Source: Roseburia sp. (GTDB lineage: Bacteria > Bacillota_A > Clostridia > Lachnospirales > Lachnospiraceae). From it: DNA of 8,149 bases. Under the pieces are notes generated by a model. It ran no database searches and was not told the DNA's origin. It saw only the letters and a program-made list of their open reading frames with translations. Positions 1 through 5,077 of this stretch are shown here, in pieces; within the stretch, counting starts at the first letter, position 1, and the number at the start of each line of letters is the position of its first letter. The stretch lies in contig JAFYQA010000070.1 of NCBI GenBank assembly GCA_017547315.1, positions 1-8,149 on the forward strand, given 5' to 3'. The position numbers and the translations under genes were made by a program.

Positions 1-58
1 ATGATAATAAGTAAAAAAGATGATAGGAGATGCAGTAATGCATCCTTTTCATATATGT
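1..58. other. Leader region ahead of tRNA-Trp, no gene seen
   Basis: No convincing coding region or promoter is visible here. GATGCA (29-34) and TGCATC (39-44) form a 6-bp hairpin with a 4-nt loop, followed by CTTTTC, which could be a weak terminator or processing hairpin for something upstream of the window. No -10 box sits at the right distance from the tRNA 5' end, so the tRNA promoter probably lies outside the window, or the tRNA is processed from a longer transcript. Confidence 0.3.
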
Positions 59-129
59 AGGGGATTGGTCAAGTGGTATGATAGGGGTCTCCAAAACCTT
101 TGGTGGGGGTTCGATTCCCTCATCCCCTG
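59..129 (+). tRNA. tRNA-Trp, anticodon CCA
   Basis: This tRNA decodes UGG as tryptophan. The 71-nt cloverleaf can be drawn completely. The acceptor AGGGGAT (59-65) pairs with ATCCCCT (122-128). The D stem is GTCA/TGAT (68-71, 79-82) with loop AGTGGTA. The anticodon stem is GGGGT/ACCTT (84-88, 96-100) around loop CTCCAAA, with the anticodon CCA at 91-93. A 4-nt variable loop follows, then the T stem GGGGG/CCCTC (105-109, 117-121) around TTCGATT. The discriminator base is G129. The AGGGG...CCCCTG ends and the CTCCAAA loop are typical of bacterial tRNA-Trp. The next bases are CTC, so the CCA tail is not encoded and would be added enzymatically. The anticodon stem has two G-U pairs at its base, so it is weaker than usual but still foldable. 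Confidence 0.93.
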
Positions 130-139
130 CTCGAATGAA

Positions 140-181
140 ACTCGCAAACGTTGAGAAATCAAGGCTTGCGAGTCTTTTTTT
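140..181 (+). terminator. Rho-independent terminator of the tRNA
   Basis: ACTCGCAA (140-147) pairs perfectly with TTGCGAGT (166-173). A 3x3 internal loop follows, then an inner stem TTGA/TCAA closed by a GAAA tetraloop (151-162). The stem is followed by CTTTTTTT (174-181). It begins 11 bases after the mature tRNA end, so it terminates the tRNA transcript. Confidence 0.88.
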
Positions 182-206
182 GCAATTTTTCTAAGTTTAA
201 AATTAA

Positions 207-243
207 CCCCTTGCGTTAGACTAGATTTGTCTAACAAAAGGGG
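207..243 (-). terminator. Probable terminator of the CARF nuclease gene
   Basis: CCCCTT (207-212) pairs with AAGGGG (238-243), and TTAGAC (216-221) pairs with GTCTAA (229-234), around a 3x3 internal loop and a 7-nt apical loop. Read on the minus strand, the hairpin is followed by TTAATTTT, a modest U-rich tail. It lies 33 bases past the nuclease stop codon. On the plus strand no T tract follows it. Confidence 0.6.
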
Positions 244-275
244 CACTTCAGCTGTATAGCTTCGAGAGCATTTTA

Positions 276-1424
276 TTATAAAACTTTCACTTCAATATTC
301 ATTTCCTTAGCTCGCAGCATATGGCCGTGTGTAAGAGGTTTTGTAACTACGAGCATTTTGCGTGCGTATTTGCCACCAAATTGCTCTGCGACGGTTTGTA
401 ATTCATACATTGCATGCTGGTCTACTTTACCGTTTTTACAGGAAATAAATACTGAAATATTTCCGTAAAGTGATAATACATCGATTTCATTTAATACATC
501 ATTGCCATAGCCAGTATGGAAGATACCATCCCAATCAATATGGACACCGATACGACAGTCATTGTTGCCGGTAGTAGTTTTCTCCATTAAAAATGTATAT
601 TGTTCTAAAACGCTGCCACTATCACACATGCATTTTTTAACAAAGTCGCTACAATAAGAAAAAGAAAAGCACTCATCTGTATGAGAAACATTGCAAAGCA
701 CTCCGTTATCGGCACAAGCATCTAGTATTCGGGATAATTTTTTTAAGTTGAGGCGGGTTCGATTAGCAATTCCATTACGAACAGTAGGAATATCTAGAGA
801 GACATTCAGTTCTTGTGCATATTCAGCTAAAAAGTTTGCAAACTGATTCCATTCACGTGAAAATTGATGGGATAAATCCCATAATGATTGGATGTTAAGC
901 AAATCATTTGAAGTGTGCTGATGTTTAAAACTTTTGCTCATAGTGGTATTAATCTGACCGCCATGCATTTCGATTAGTTTTTCTAGATTGAGTAGAATGT
1001 GTTGTGAAGGTACATTCTTACTAATACAGTGGTCACTTTTTTTATTGAATTCGAGTAATTCATCCTGAACGATGTTGTACATGTGAACTGGAACGTCGAG
1101 CTCTTTTGAGAGCGCTCCAAATGCGAATAGTGACAAACCTTCACCGCCGGTAATATCGAAATAACAATCGTTTTGTTGATCACGCTCTTTTTGTATTGCG
1201 GATGTCATTGCTTCAACGACTTTATTAGGATTAGAGGCAGAGATTTCAATAAAGGATATTTCTTTTATATTACAATGTTTATGTAAAAACTTTTCAGTAT
1301 AGTCTTTACGCCCATCGAGCATCTTTTTTTCACCAAAGAATATCACTTTGTCAAATTTATAGTGTAAACAAGTAATGACGTTTTCAATTGGTTCGTCATC
1401 AAAGAATTCAAAATTAACTAGCAT
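276..1424 (-). CDS. CARF-domain nuclease of the Card1/Can2 (DUF1887) type
   Basis: The 382-residue product resembles the ancillary effectors of type III CRISPR that are switched on by cyclic oligoadenylate and cut DNA and/or RNA. Residues 1-150 look like a CARF fold: alternating strands and helices, with the ligand-loop motif DITGGEG at 90-96 where family members carry a TGG-type loop. Residues 150-265 are a mostly helical linker. The C-terminal third is a PD-(D/E)XK-like nuclease: SVLEQY with E274, NEID with D315, then ISCK with K330, and E341 on the next helix. The usual acidic residue of the (D/E)XK motif is S328 here, which may alter activity or be a subfamily variant. Length matches Card1-like proteins (about 370-400 residues, from memory). 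The start has an AAGGA ribosome site (1435-1439) 10 bases upstream. The gene stands alone between terminators, and no cas gene or CRISPR array is in the window. The domain call is strong; the activator and target are inferred. Confidence 0.85.
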   Translation of the reverse strand: MLVNFEFFDDEPIENVITCLHYKFDKVIFFGEKKMLDGRKDYTEKFLHKHCNIKEISFIEISASNPNKVVEAMTSAIQKERDQQNDCYFDITGGEGLSLFAFGALSKELDVPVHMYNIVQDELLEFNKKSDHCISKNVPSQHILLNLEKLIEMHGGQINTTMSKSFKHQHTSNDLLNIQSLWDLSHQFSREWNQFANFLAEYAQELNVSLDIPTVRNGIANRTRLNLKKLSRILDACADNGVLCNVSHTDECFSFSYCSDFVKKCMCDSGSVLEQYTFLMEKTTTGNNDCRIGVHIDWDGIFHTGYGNDVLNEIDVLSLYGNISVFISCKNGKVDQHAMYELQTVAEQFGGKYARKMLVVTKPLTHGHMLRAKEMNIEVKVL

Positions 1425-1462
1425 AAATGTATCATCCTTTGCATGGATATATTCTATTTTTT

Positions 1463-1493
1463 ATTGTAACATGATTTTGTGATTTTTAGTAAA
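1463..1493 (-). promoter_or_regulatory. Candidate promoter of the CARF nuclease gene
   Basis: On the minus strand, TACAAT (1463-1468) is preceded by TG plus one base, making an extended -10. A 4/6 match to the -35, TTTACT (1488-1493), lies 19 bp further upstream. The spacing is long, so the extended -10 would carry most of the recognition. An alternative -10, TAGAAT, lies closer to the gene but has no -35. Confidence 0.35.
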
Positions 1494-1554
1494 GAAAGTG
1501 GATTTTTGTGAAATATATTTTGATGTGAGTGTTTGAATGTTTTTTATTATGTTG

Positions 1555-1598
1555 AAAAAGTGAGCGGGCGGAAAATTCATATATTTTCCCGCCCGCTC
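1555..1598 (-). terminator. Rho-independent terminator of the chemoreceptor gene
   Basis: GAGCGGGCGG (1562-1571) pairs perfectly with CCGCCCGCTC (1589-1598). The stem extends through AAAAT/ATTTT with a single bulged C. On the minus strand the stem is followed by ACTTTTTC (T run at 1555-1559). It lies 38 bases after the chemoreceptor stop codon and separates that transcript from the nuclease gene. Confidence 0.88.
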
Positions 1599-1635
1599 GA
1601 TTAAAAATTTATAGAAATTATTTATGAGGAACTTA

Positions 1636-3201
1636 TTAAGAGGCCATTATTGGTTGCGTGTTTAAGCGTTCTTCTTGTTCGGCTATATGTAATTCGTTAT
1701 ATTCATTAATATAGTTATCCATTTTAGCGGCTTCATGAATCAGTTCGGTAAGTACGTTATTTACTACTTTAAAGCGTTCTGTGTTATCGCAACACATTGC
1801 TGTAGTTTCTTCTGCAGAAGCGCTTACTTCTTCGCTAGTAGAAGAGAGATTGTTATTATTGTCTACAATAACGGCATTTGTTTCTTTTAACAGTTTGGTT
1901 TTATCACTCATCTCAGAGGATTTATCTTTCAATTCGTAAAGTCCACTGCGAATATGTGAAAAGTTATTCGCGATATCGCGAATCATAGTAACCTGTTGGC
2001 TAATTTCGGACATTACGATGTCCATAGAGGAAATCGTATCGCTGGCATTTTCATTTAATTTTGTAATAATAGATTCAATGTTTTCTGTGGACTGTTTGGT
2101 CTGTTCAGAGAGAACGCGGATTTCATTGGCTACAACTGCAAATCCTTTTCCCGCATCTCCGGCACGGGCTGCTTCAATGGAAGCATTTAATGCCAGAAGA
2201 TTTGTTTGAGAAGAAATCTGTTGAATGATGCCAATAATTTTTTCCATGTCTTTTGTATGATTATGTAACTCGGACATATTATTTTTTACTAAAATATTTT
2301 CCTGCTCGATGCGTTCTGTCTGGATGACGATATTTTCCACTAGTTTTTGACCGGATACAACGTTTTTTTCTGAGTCGGTAGCTATGTTTTCTAAAGAGTC
2401 AGAAATGGTAACGGTATCTGTAATAACATCTTGAATACGTCCGGTCATAACTGCCTGTTCCTGAATACTTCCTACGGTTCCTTCCATGCTGATGGCAACA
2501 TCGTTCATTGCCTGAGTAACACAGGATGTGGAGTCAGACATTTCTTCTACAAGTGCCTGGATGGACTGGGTAGAAGAGTTAATAGATTTTCCTACTGCGA
2601 TGATGGCTTCCATCATATCTTCTTGCTTTTTCTTGCGACTTTCTAATTCTTCTAATTCTTCCTGAATATGTAGGACAGCAACGCGGGTTGCAAGGCAAAT
2701 GCTGATTGCTAAAATAGCAATAATACACATAACCATAAAAGCATCATTGCGTTCTAAGCGACTGTTTGCACCTAGAACATTGATACTGTATTGAGTATTT
2801 ACGAAAGCTGCAAAAACAGTAATCGCTGCATTGCGGATTTCAAATTTTAAATCGAAGTACATCATCATACTAATTAAAATCGGGAACATGAAAAAGTTAT
2901 AAAGAAAATTAGTTGATGATAAACATGCAATTTCAAAAACGATAAGGTAAGATACCAGTGCTACCCGGCGGTAAAGCTGCGAGGTTGGATCTTTTTTATA
3001 AAAAATAAAAGAGATAACAGGCGGAATCATAATCATGATAGCCACAATAATTGCTTTGCGGATTGTTACAAGACTTTGTAGTATCTGTGCCAGATATAAA
3101 AACATCAGATAGGTTGATACTAGGGTAATGGTAACAGTAAGACAGAAGTTTGCACGTTTTGTGGAACGCTCCTGTAAGGTTAATTCTTTTGTATTTGACA
3201 T
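1636..3201 (-). CDS. Methyl-accepting chemotaxis protein, multi-span membrane type without extracellular sensor
   Basis: This chemoreceptor would signal to the CheA-CheW kinase complex and be adapted by methylation. The 521-residue product has an N-terminal membrane region (about 17-173) with five or six hydrophobic helices, then a charged helix (about 176-200), then a long cytoplasmic coiled-coil signalling domain. The conserved hairpin tip is unmistakable at about 325-370: [17 protein letters not shown], then [19 protein letters not shown] second Ser/Glu-rich stretch, [14 protein letters not shown] (453-466), looks like a methylation region. There is no Cache or four-helix extracellular domain and no obvious HAMP, so any ligand is sensed within the membrane or through a partner. 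I chose the ATG at 3201 because an AGGAGG sits 4 bases upstream; a longer frame to 3279 merely reads through the leader repeats. The MerR gene lies upstream on the same strand, and a MerR-type promoter precedes this gene. Confidence 0.95.
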   Translation of the reverse strand: MSNTKELTLQERSTKRANFCLTVTITLVSTYLMFLYLAQILQSLVTIRKAIIVAIMIMIPPVISFIFYKKDPTSQLYRRVALVSYLIVFEIACLSSTNFLYNFFMFPILISMMMYFDLKFEIRNAAITVFAAFVNTQYSINVLGANSRLERNDAFMVMCIIAILAISICLATRVAVLHIQEELEELESRKKKQEDMMEAIIAVGKSINSSTQSIQALVEEMSDSTSCVTQAMNDVAISMEGTVGSIQEQAVMTGRIQDVITDTVTISDSLENIATDSEKNVVSGQKLVENIVIQTERIEQENILVKNNMSELHNHTKDMEKIIGIIQQISSQTNLLALNASIEAARAGDAGKGFAVVANEIRVLSEQTKQSTENIESIITKLNENASDTISSMDIVMSEISQQVTMIRDIANNFSHIRSGLYELKDKSSEMSDKTKLLKETNAVIVDNNNNLSSTSEEVSASAEETTAMCCDNTERFKVVNNVLTELIHEAAKMDNYINEYNELHIAEQEERLNTQPIMAS

Positions 3202-3205
3202 ATAT

Positions 3206-3211
3206 CCTCCT
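3206..3211 (-). promoter_or_regulatory. Ribosome binding site that sets the chemoreceptor start
   Basis: AGGAGG on the minus strand lies 4 bases before the ATG at 3201. The motif is the edge of the adjoining 53-bp repeat unit, so the repeat provides this gene's translation signal. Confidence 0.8.
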
Positions 3212-3319
3212 TGTTTTGCGAAGCAAAATCCGAACCCACTGGTGAGGAGAGGATTTGGCCTCCTTGTTTTGCGAAGCAAAATCCGAACCCGTTGGTGAGG
3301 AGAGGATTTGGCCTCCTTG
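3206..3319. repeat. Tandem 53-bp repeat, two units plus an 8-bp remnant
   Basis: Unit 1 (3206-3258) and unit 2 (3259-3311) differ at only two positions, CACTGG in the first and CGTTGG in the second. The first eight bases of a third unit follow at 3312-3319. Read on the minus strand, each unit ends with a small palindrome, TTTTGC-TTC-GCAAAA, followed directly by AAGGAGG. Three ribosome-binding motifs therefore lie in series in the chemoreceptor leader, but only the last is placed to start the gene. Open frames through the repeat look like by-products of it. The near-identity of the units suggests a recent duplication. Confidence 0.95.
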
Positions 3320-3351
3320 TAAATAAACAGTACAATTTTAATTCGAATATA

Positions 3352-3382
3352 AGAATAAGGCTTGGTGTCACTCCAAGGTCAA
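3352..3382 (-). promoter_or_regulatory. MerR-type promoter P2, proximal, for the chemoreceptor gene
   Basis: On the minus strand the -35 is TTGACC (3377-3382) and the -10 is TATTCT (3352-3357), separated by 19 bp (3358-3376). That is longer than the usual 17 and is the hallmark of promoters remodelled by MerR-family activators. The spacer contains the dyad CTTGG-N7-CCAAG (3361-3377). An A/T tract, TTTCAAAAAA, lies 14 bp upstream of the -35 (3397-3406). Transcription would start near 3345 and give a leader of about 145 nt containing the repeats. Confidence 0.75.
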
Positions 3383-3411
3383 CATGTAAAATACAATTTT
3401 TTGAAAAATAA

Positions 3412-3490
3412 ACAAAAAGAGAGAGGGTATCTTTATAACCATGCAAATGAGGAAACATGGTTGCAAAGATACCCTCTTTATTTAGTGGAT
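3412..3490 (-). ncRNA. Predicted short RNA made from promoter P1
   Basis: Promoter P1 should start transcription about 7 bases past its -10, near 3490, and the strong hairpin and U tract that follow should end it near 3414. The product would be a non-coding RNA of about 75-80 nt, consisting of a 13-nt A-rich 5' tail and one long hairpin. Its 12-nt apical loop contains UUUCCUC, which is complementary to GAGGA in Shine-Dalgarno sequences, including that of the chemoreceptor. This is predicted from sequence only. The alternative is that the hairpin is just the MerR gene's terminator and P1 is a decayed or read-through promoter. Confidence 0.35.
3414..3477 (-). terminator. Strong terminator after the MerR gene and P1
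   Basis: AGAGGGTATCTTT (3422-3434) pairs perfectly with AAAGATACCCTCT (3465-3477). After a 2x2 internal loop, AACCATG (3437-3443) pairs with CATGGTT (3456-3462) around a 12-nt loop. On the minus strand the stem is followed by CTCTTTTTGTTT. It would stop transcripts from the MerR gene and from P1, leaving P2 as the chemoreceptor's own promoter. Confidence 0.9.
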
Positions 3491-3496
3491 GTACAT

Positions 3497-3527
3497 ATCA
3501 TAAACCTTGGAGTAGGTCCAAGGTCAA
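3497..3527 (-). promoter_or_regulatory. MerR-type promoter P1, distal
   Basis: On the minus strand the -35 is TTGACC (3522-3527) and the -10 is TATGAT (3497-3502), with a 19-bp spacer (3503-3521). The spacer carries a near-perfect dyad, CCTTGGA-N5-TCCAAGG. A TTTCAAAAAA tract (3542-3551) lies 14 bp upstream of the -35, exactly as in P2, and abuts the MerR stop codon. The -10 is closer to consensus than that of P2. It is almost certainly a target of the adjacent MerR regulator. Confidence 0.82.
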
Positions 3528-3552
3528 TAGGGAAAAAATAATTTTTTGAAAT

Positions 3553-4353
3553 TTATTCTGCAATTGGAAGATAAATTTCGTAAAAGTCTGTAATTACATT
3601 TTCTACTACTAAAGTATATGTGTAGAAAGCATAACCTTGCATTCCACAGGTTATACCATTCTTTTTGGCATAATCGTAAATTGGATTGAGATTCCATTCT
3701 ACGCCATTTTGGTCAGGTGCTGTGATAACGGTATATAGACAGCGACAGCCAGGTATTGTTGGAAGCGTATCCGCTTTGTCGTGCCACGGGCATACCTTCA
3801 TCATAGGTTCACGAACTGTGAACTCTAAAGCATGAGGACTATAAGTTCCGGTTGCATTTGTTTGTAAAGTATAGCAGAAATTTCCAAAAGAAAAGGATGG
3901 AGATGTCAGTATATCTTTCATATTTTCATAAAGTGTTTTATTAAAATCCTGTTGATACAGAATATAAAGAGTCGGAAGTTCCTGAATACTACAAGAATAG
4001 AGTCCCTGCTGCATATTCTCTATATGCTGTTTCATGAAACGAAGTTTTTCTAATCGACTTTGCAAGTGTGCTATTTCTTGTTCTGTTTGGGAAATAAAGG
4101 TCGAAAAATAACCTGCCACTTCTGGGAGTGTGGTAGCGGTATTGAGATTACGGATCTCAGCAATACTTGCATCTAACTGGCGATACAGATGAATCCCCAT
4201 GATTCGTTGGATTTCATCCGGGCCATAATAACGATAGCCGTTATTCGGGTCACGTAAAGGGGAAACAAGCCCTTCCTTTTCGTAGAGCCTTATGGCATCG
4301 GTGGAGATTCCGATAAGGTCAGCAATTTCGCGAATTGTGTATTTTTTAGTCAT
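3553..4353 (-). CDS. MerR-family transcriptional activator with BmrR/GyrI-like effector-binding domain
   Basis: This 266-residue regulator would untwist 19-bp-spacer promoters when it binds a small molecule. Residues 4-44 are the MerR winged helix-turn-helix: YTIREIADLIGISTDAIRLYEKEGL, then NGYRYY. Residues 45-75 are the rest of the DNA-binding domain, and about 78-118 form the dimerising coiled coil. Residues 120-266 resemble the effector-binding fold of BmrR-like proteins, ending in the typical strand FYEIYLPI. The length is close to that of BmrR (about 280). No metal-binding cysteine loop of the MerR/CueR sort is seen, although several cysteines occur (119-121, 160, 188, 203-205). An organic or cationic drug-like ligand is therefore more likely than a metal. 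AGGAG lies 7 bases before the ATG. The two operator-containing promoters just downstream are its likely targets, linking it to the chemoreceptor gene. Confidence 0.93.
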   Translation of the reverse strand: MTKKYTIREIADLIGISTDAIRLYEKEGLVSPLRDPNNGYRYYGPDEIQRIMGIHLYRQLDASIAEIRNLNTATTLPEVAGYFSTFISQTEQEIAHLQSRLEKLRFMKQHIENMQQGLYSCSIQELPTLYILYQQDFNKTLYENMKDILTSPSFSFGNFCYTLQTNATGTYSPHALEFTVREPMMKVCPWHDKADTLPTIPGCRCLYTVITAPDQNGVEWNLNPIYDYAKKNGITCGMQGYAFYTYTLVVENVITDFYEIYLPIAE

Positions 4354-4382
4354 ATAAACGCTCCTTATATAGCTATTAAGTT

Positions 4383-4391
4383 ATTATATCA
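4383..4391 (-). promoter_or_regulatory. Extended -10 promoter of the MerR gene
   Basis: On the minus strand TGA is followed by TATAAT, a consensus -10 with the extended TGn element, about 30 bases ahead of the start codon. The -35 region is only a T-rich tract. No 19-bp dyad promoter is present here, so the gene does not look autoregulated by the same operator type. Confidence 0.6.
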
Positions 4392-4493
4392 TTTTTTCTA
4401 TAAGGAAAAAAGAAAAATGTGAAATAACGCGAAATGCATAGAAAAATGTAAAAATTCTTGAATACTAAGAAAAAACGAGCTTTTTTAATAAAA

Positions 4494-4504
4494 ATACATT
4501 GTAT
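4494..4504. promoter_or_regulatory. Candidate BlaI-type operator upstream of the repressor gene
   Basis: ATACATTGTAT is a perfect 11-bp palindrome (ATACA-T-TGTAT) lying 57 bases before the repressor's start codon. Known BlaI, MecI and CopY operators are built from TACA/TGTA half-sites, usually with two bases between them rather than one. The same 10-mer recurs inverted before the GH3 gene. The promoter itself is unclear: TTGAAT (4458-4463) and TTTAAT (4484-4489) are 20 bp apart. Confidence 0.5.
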
Positions 4505-4551
4505 TCTAGATGGAAATTCTTTAAAATTAAGAAAATAAAGACTTTTGTAGT

Positions 4552-4557
4552 AGGAGG
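4552..4557 (+). promoter_or_regulatory. Ribosome binding site that sets the BlaI-like start
   Basis: AGGAGG lies 4 bases before the ATG at 4562. An in-frame ATG at 4499 would add 21 residues but has no ribosome site and falls inside the candidate operator, so the shorter start is preferred. Confidence 0.8.
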
Positions 4558-4561
4558 AAGC

Positions 4562-4915
4562 ATGGAAAAAGTAAATGAAAAGATGATAGAATTGAGTGGT
4601 TGTGAAAAGTTAATATTAGGATGCATTTATGAATATTACAAGAAAAATGAAAAGGCCCCTAACTTAAAGGATATTACAGCAATATTAGAATTACGTCATG
4701 GCATCGCATGGAAATTGCAAACAATTTGCACCTTTTTTACAAGAATGGAAAAAAAAGGATTAATTACAACTGCAAAAAATGGACGCTATACGTATTACTA
4801 TCCGGTGATGTCTTTTGAGGAATATGTGAAGAAGGAATTGAACGAGTTGTGTGATGCTTATTTTGAGAGTGATCTTAAACAATTAAAAAGATTTGTAAGG
4901 CAATGGCAACGATAA
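4562..4915 (+). CDS. BlaI/MecI/CopY-family transcriptional repressor
   Basis: The 117-residue product is a small winged helix-turn-helix dimeric repressor of the penicillinase-repressor family. The N-terminal half has the family pattern: a helix ending in IYEYYKK, a second helix (KDITAILELR), then a recognition helix in which FFTRMEKKGLI takes the place of the family's L-RL-KKG-L. The wing follows as NGRYTYYYPVMSFEEY. The remaining helix (about 82-117) would be for dimerisation. The length fits the family (about 115-140). No BlaR1/MecR1 sensor-protease gene lies next to it, which such repressors need in the classical beta-lactam response, so its inducer is unknown. It lies divergent from the MerR gene and 162 bases ahead of the GH3 gene on the same strand. 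Candidate TACA/TGTA sites lie before both. Confidence 0.85.
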   Translation: MEKVNEKMIELSGCEKLILGCIYEYYKKNEKAPNLKDITAILELRHGIAWKLQTICTFFTRMEKKGLITTAKNGRYTYYYPVMSFEEYVKKELNELCDAYFESDLKQLKRFVRQWQR

Positions 4916-4920
4916 ATAAG

Positions 4921-4998
4921 TGCTAACAAAACAGGTAATCATTAAGAATGTCATAGAAAAGTCAGGGGATTTTTCGAATAGGAATTGTTTTATTAGCA
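4921..4998. repeat. Long imperfect inverted repeat between the BlaI-like and GH3 genes
   Basis: TGCTAACAAAAC (4921-4932) and GTTTTATTAGCA (4987-4998) are inverted copies matching at 11 of 12 positions, 54 bases apart. In RNA this would close a 78-nt structure right after the repressor gene. No T tract follows it, so it is not a normal terminator. The right arm overlaps the proposed GH3 -35 box. Confidence 0.55.
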
Positions 4999-5022
4999 AA
5001 AAGTTGATAGAATAGATATAAC
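4993..5022 (+). promoter_or_regulatory. Candidate promoter of the GH3 gene
   Basis: TTAGCA (4993-4998, 4/6 match to the -35) is followed after 18 bp by TATAAC (5017-5022, 5/6 match to the -10). Transcription would start near 5029, placing the candidate BlaI-type site at 5044-5053 just downstream, where a bound repressor would block elongation. An alternative -10, TACAAT at 5044-5049, would overlap that site directly but lacks a good -35. Confidence 0.35.
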
Positions 5023-5043
5023 TGTTCAAACGGAATGATTTTG

Positions 5044-5053
5044 TACAATGTAT
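5044..5053. promoter_or_regulatory. Second candidate BlaI-type operator, upstream of GH3
   Basis: TACAATGTAT is the exact reverse complement of the ATACATTGTA at 4494-4503 before the BlaI-like gene. It lies 24 bases before the GH3 start codon. The shared 10-mer around this one regulator gene suggests a common operator. Confidence 0.5.
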
Positions 5054-5077
5054 GTAAGGGATATGAGGTGACTTTTT

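Noticed and set aside
59..243. Attachment-site duplication at the tRNA-Trp 3' end
   Set aside because: No second copy of the tRNA 3' end is visible in the window, and there is no integrase, so an integrated element cannot be supported here.
49..246. Minus-strand frame of 65 codons
   Set aside because: It is antisense to the tRNA-Trp and its terminator, and it has no ribosome site or family resemblance.
2018..2646. Plus-strand frames at 2018-2209 and 2431-2646
   Set aside because: They are antisense to the conserved signalling domain of the chemoreceptor and have no support of their own.
3202..3279. N-terminal extension of the chemoreceptor to an ATG at 3279
   Set aside because: The added 26 residues are a translation of the 53-bp repeats. 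The ATG at 3201 has its own AGGAGG and begins the membrane protein naturally.
3206..3319. CRISPR array
   Set aside because: Only two direct contiguous units with no variable spacers. It is a plain tandem repeat.
2996..3458. Short frames over the repeat and promoter region on both strands
   Set aside because: They overlap the repeats, terminator and promoters, and their peptides simply reflect the repeated DNA.
4499..4561. Longer start for the BlaI-like protein
   Set aside because: The extra 21 residues are basic and unlike the family, the ATG has no ribosome site, and it falls inside the candidate operator.
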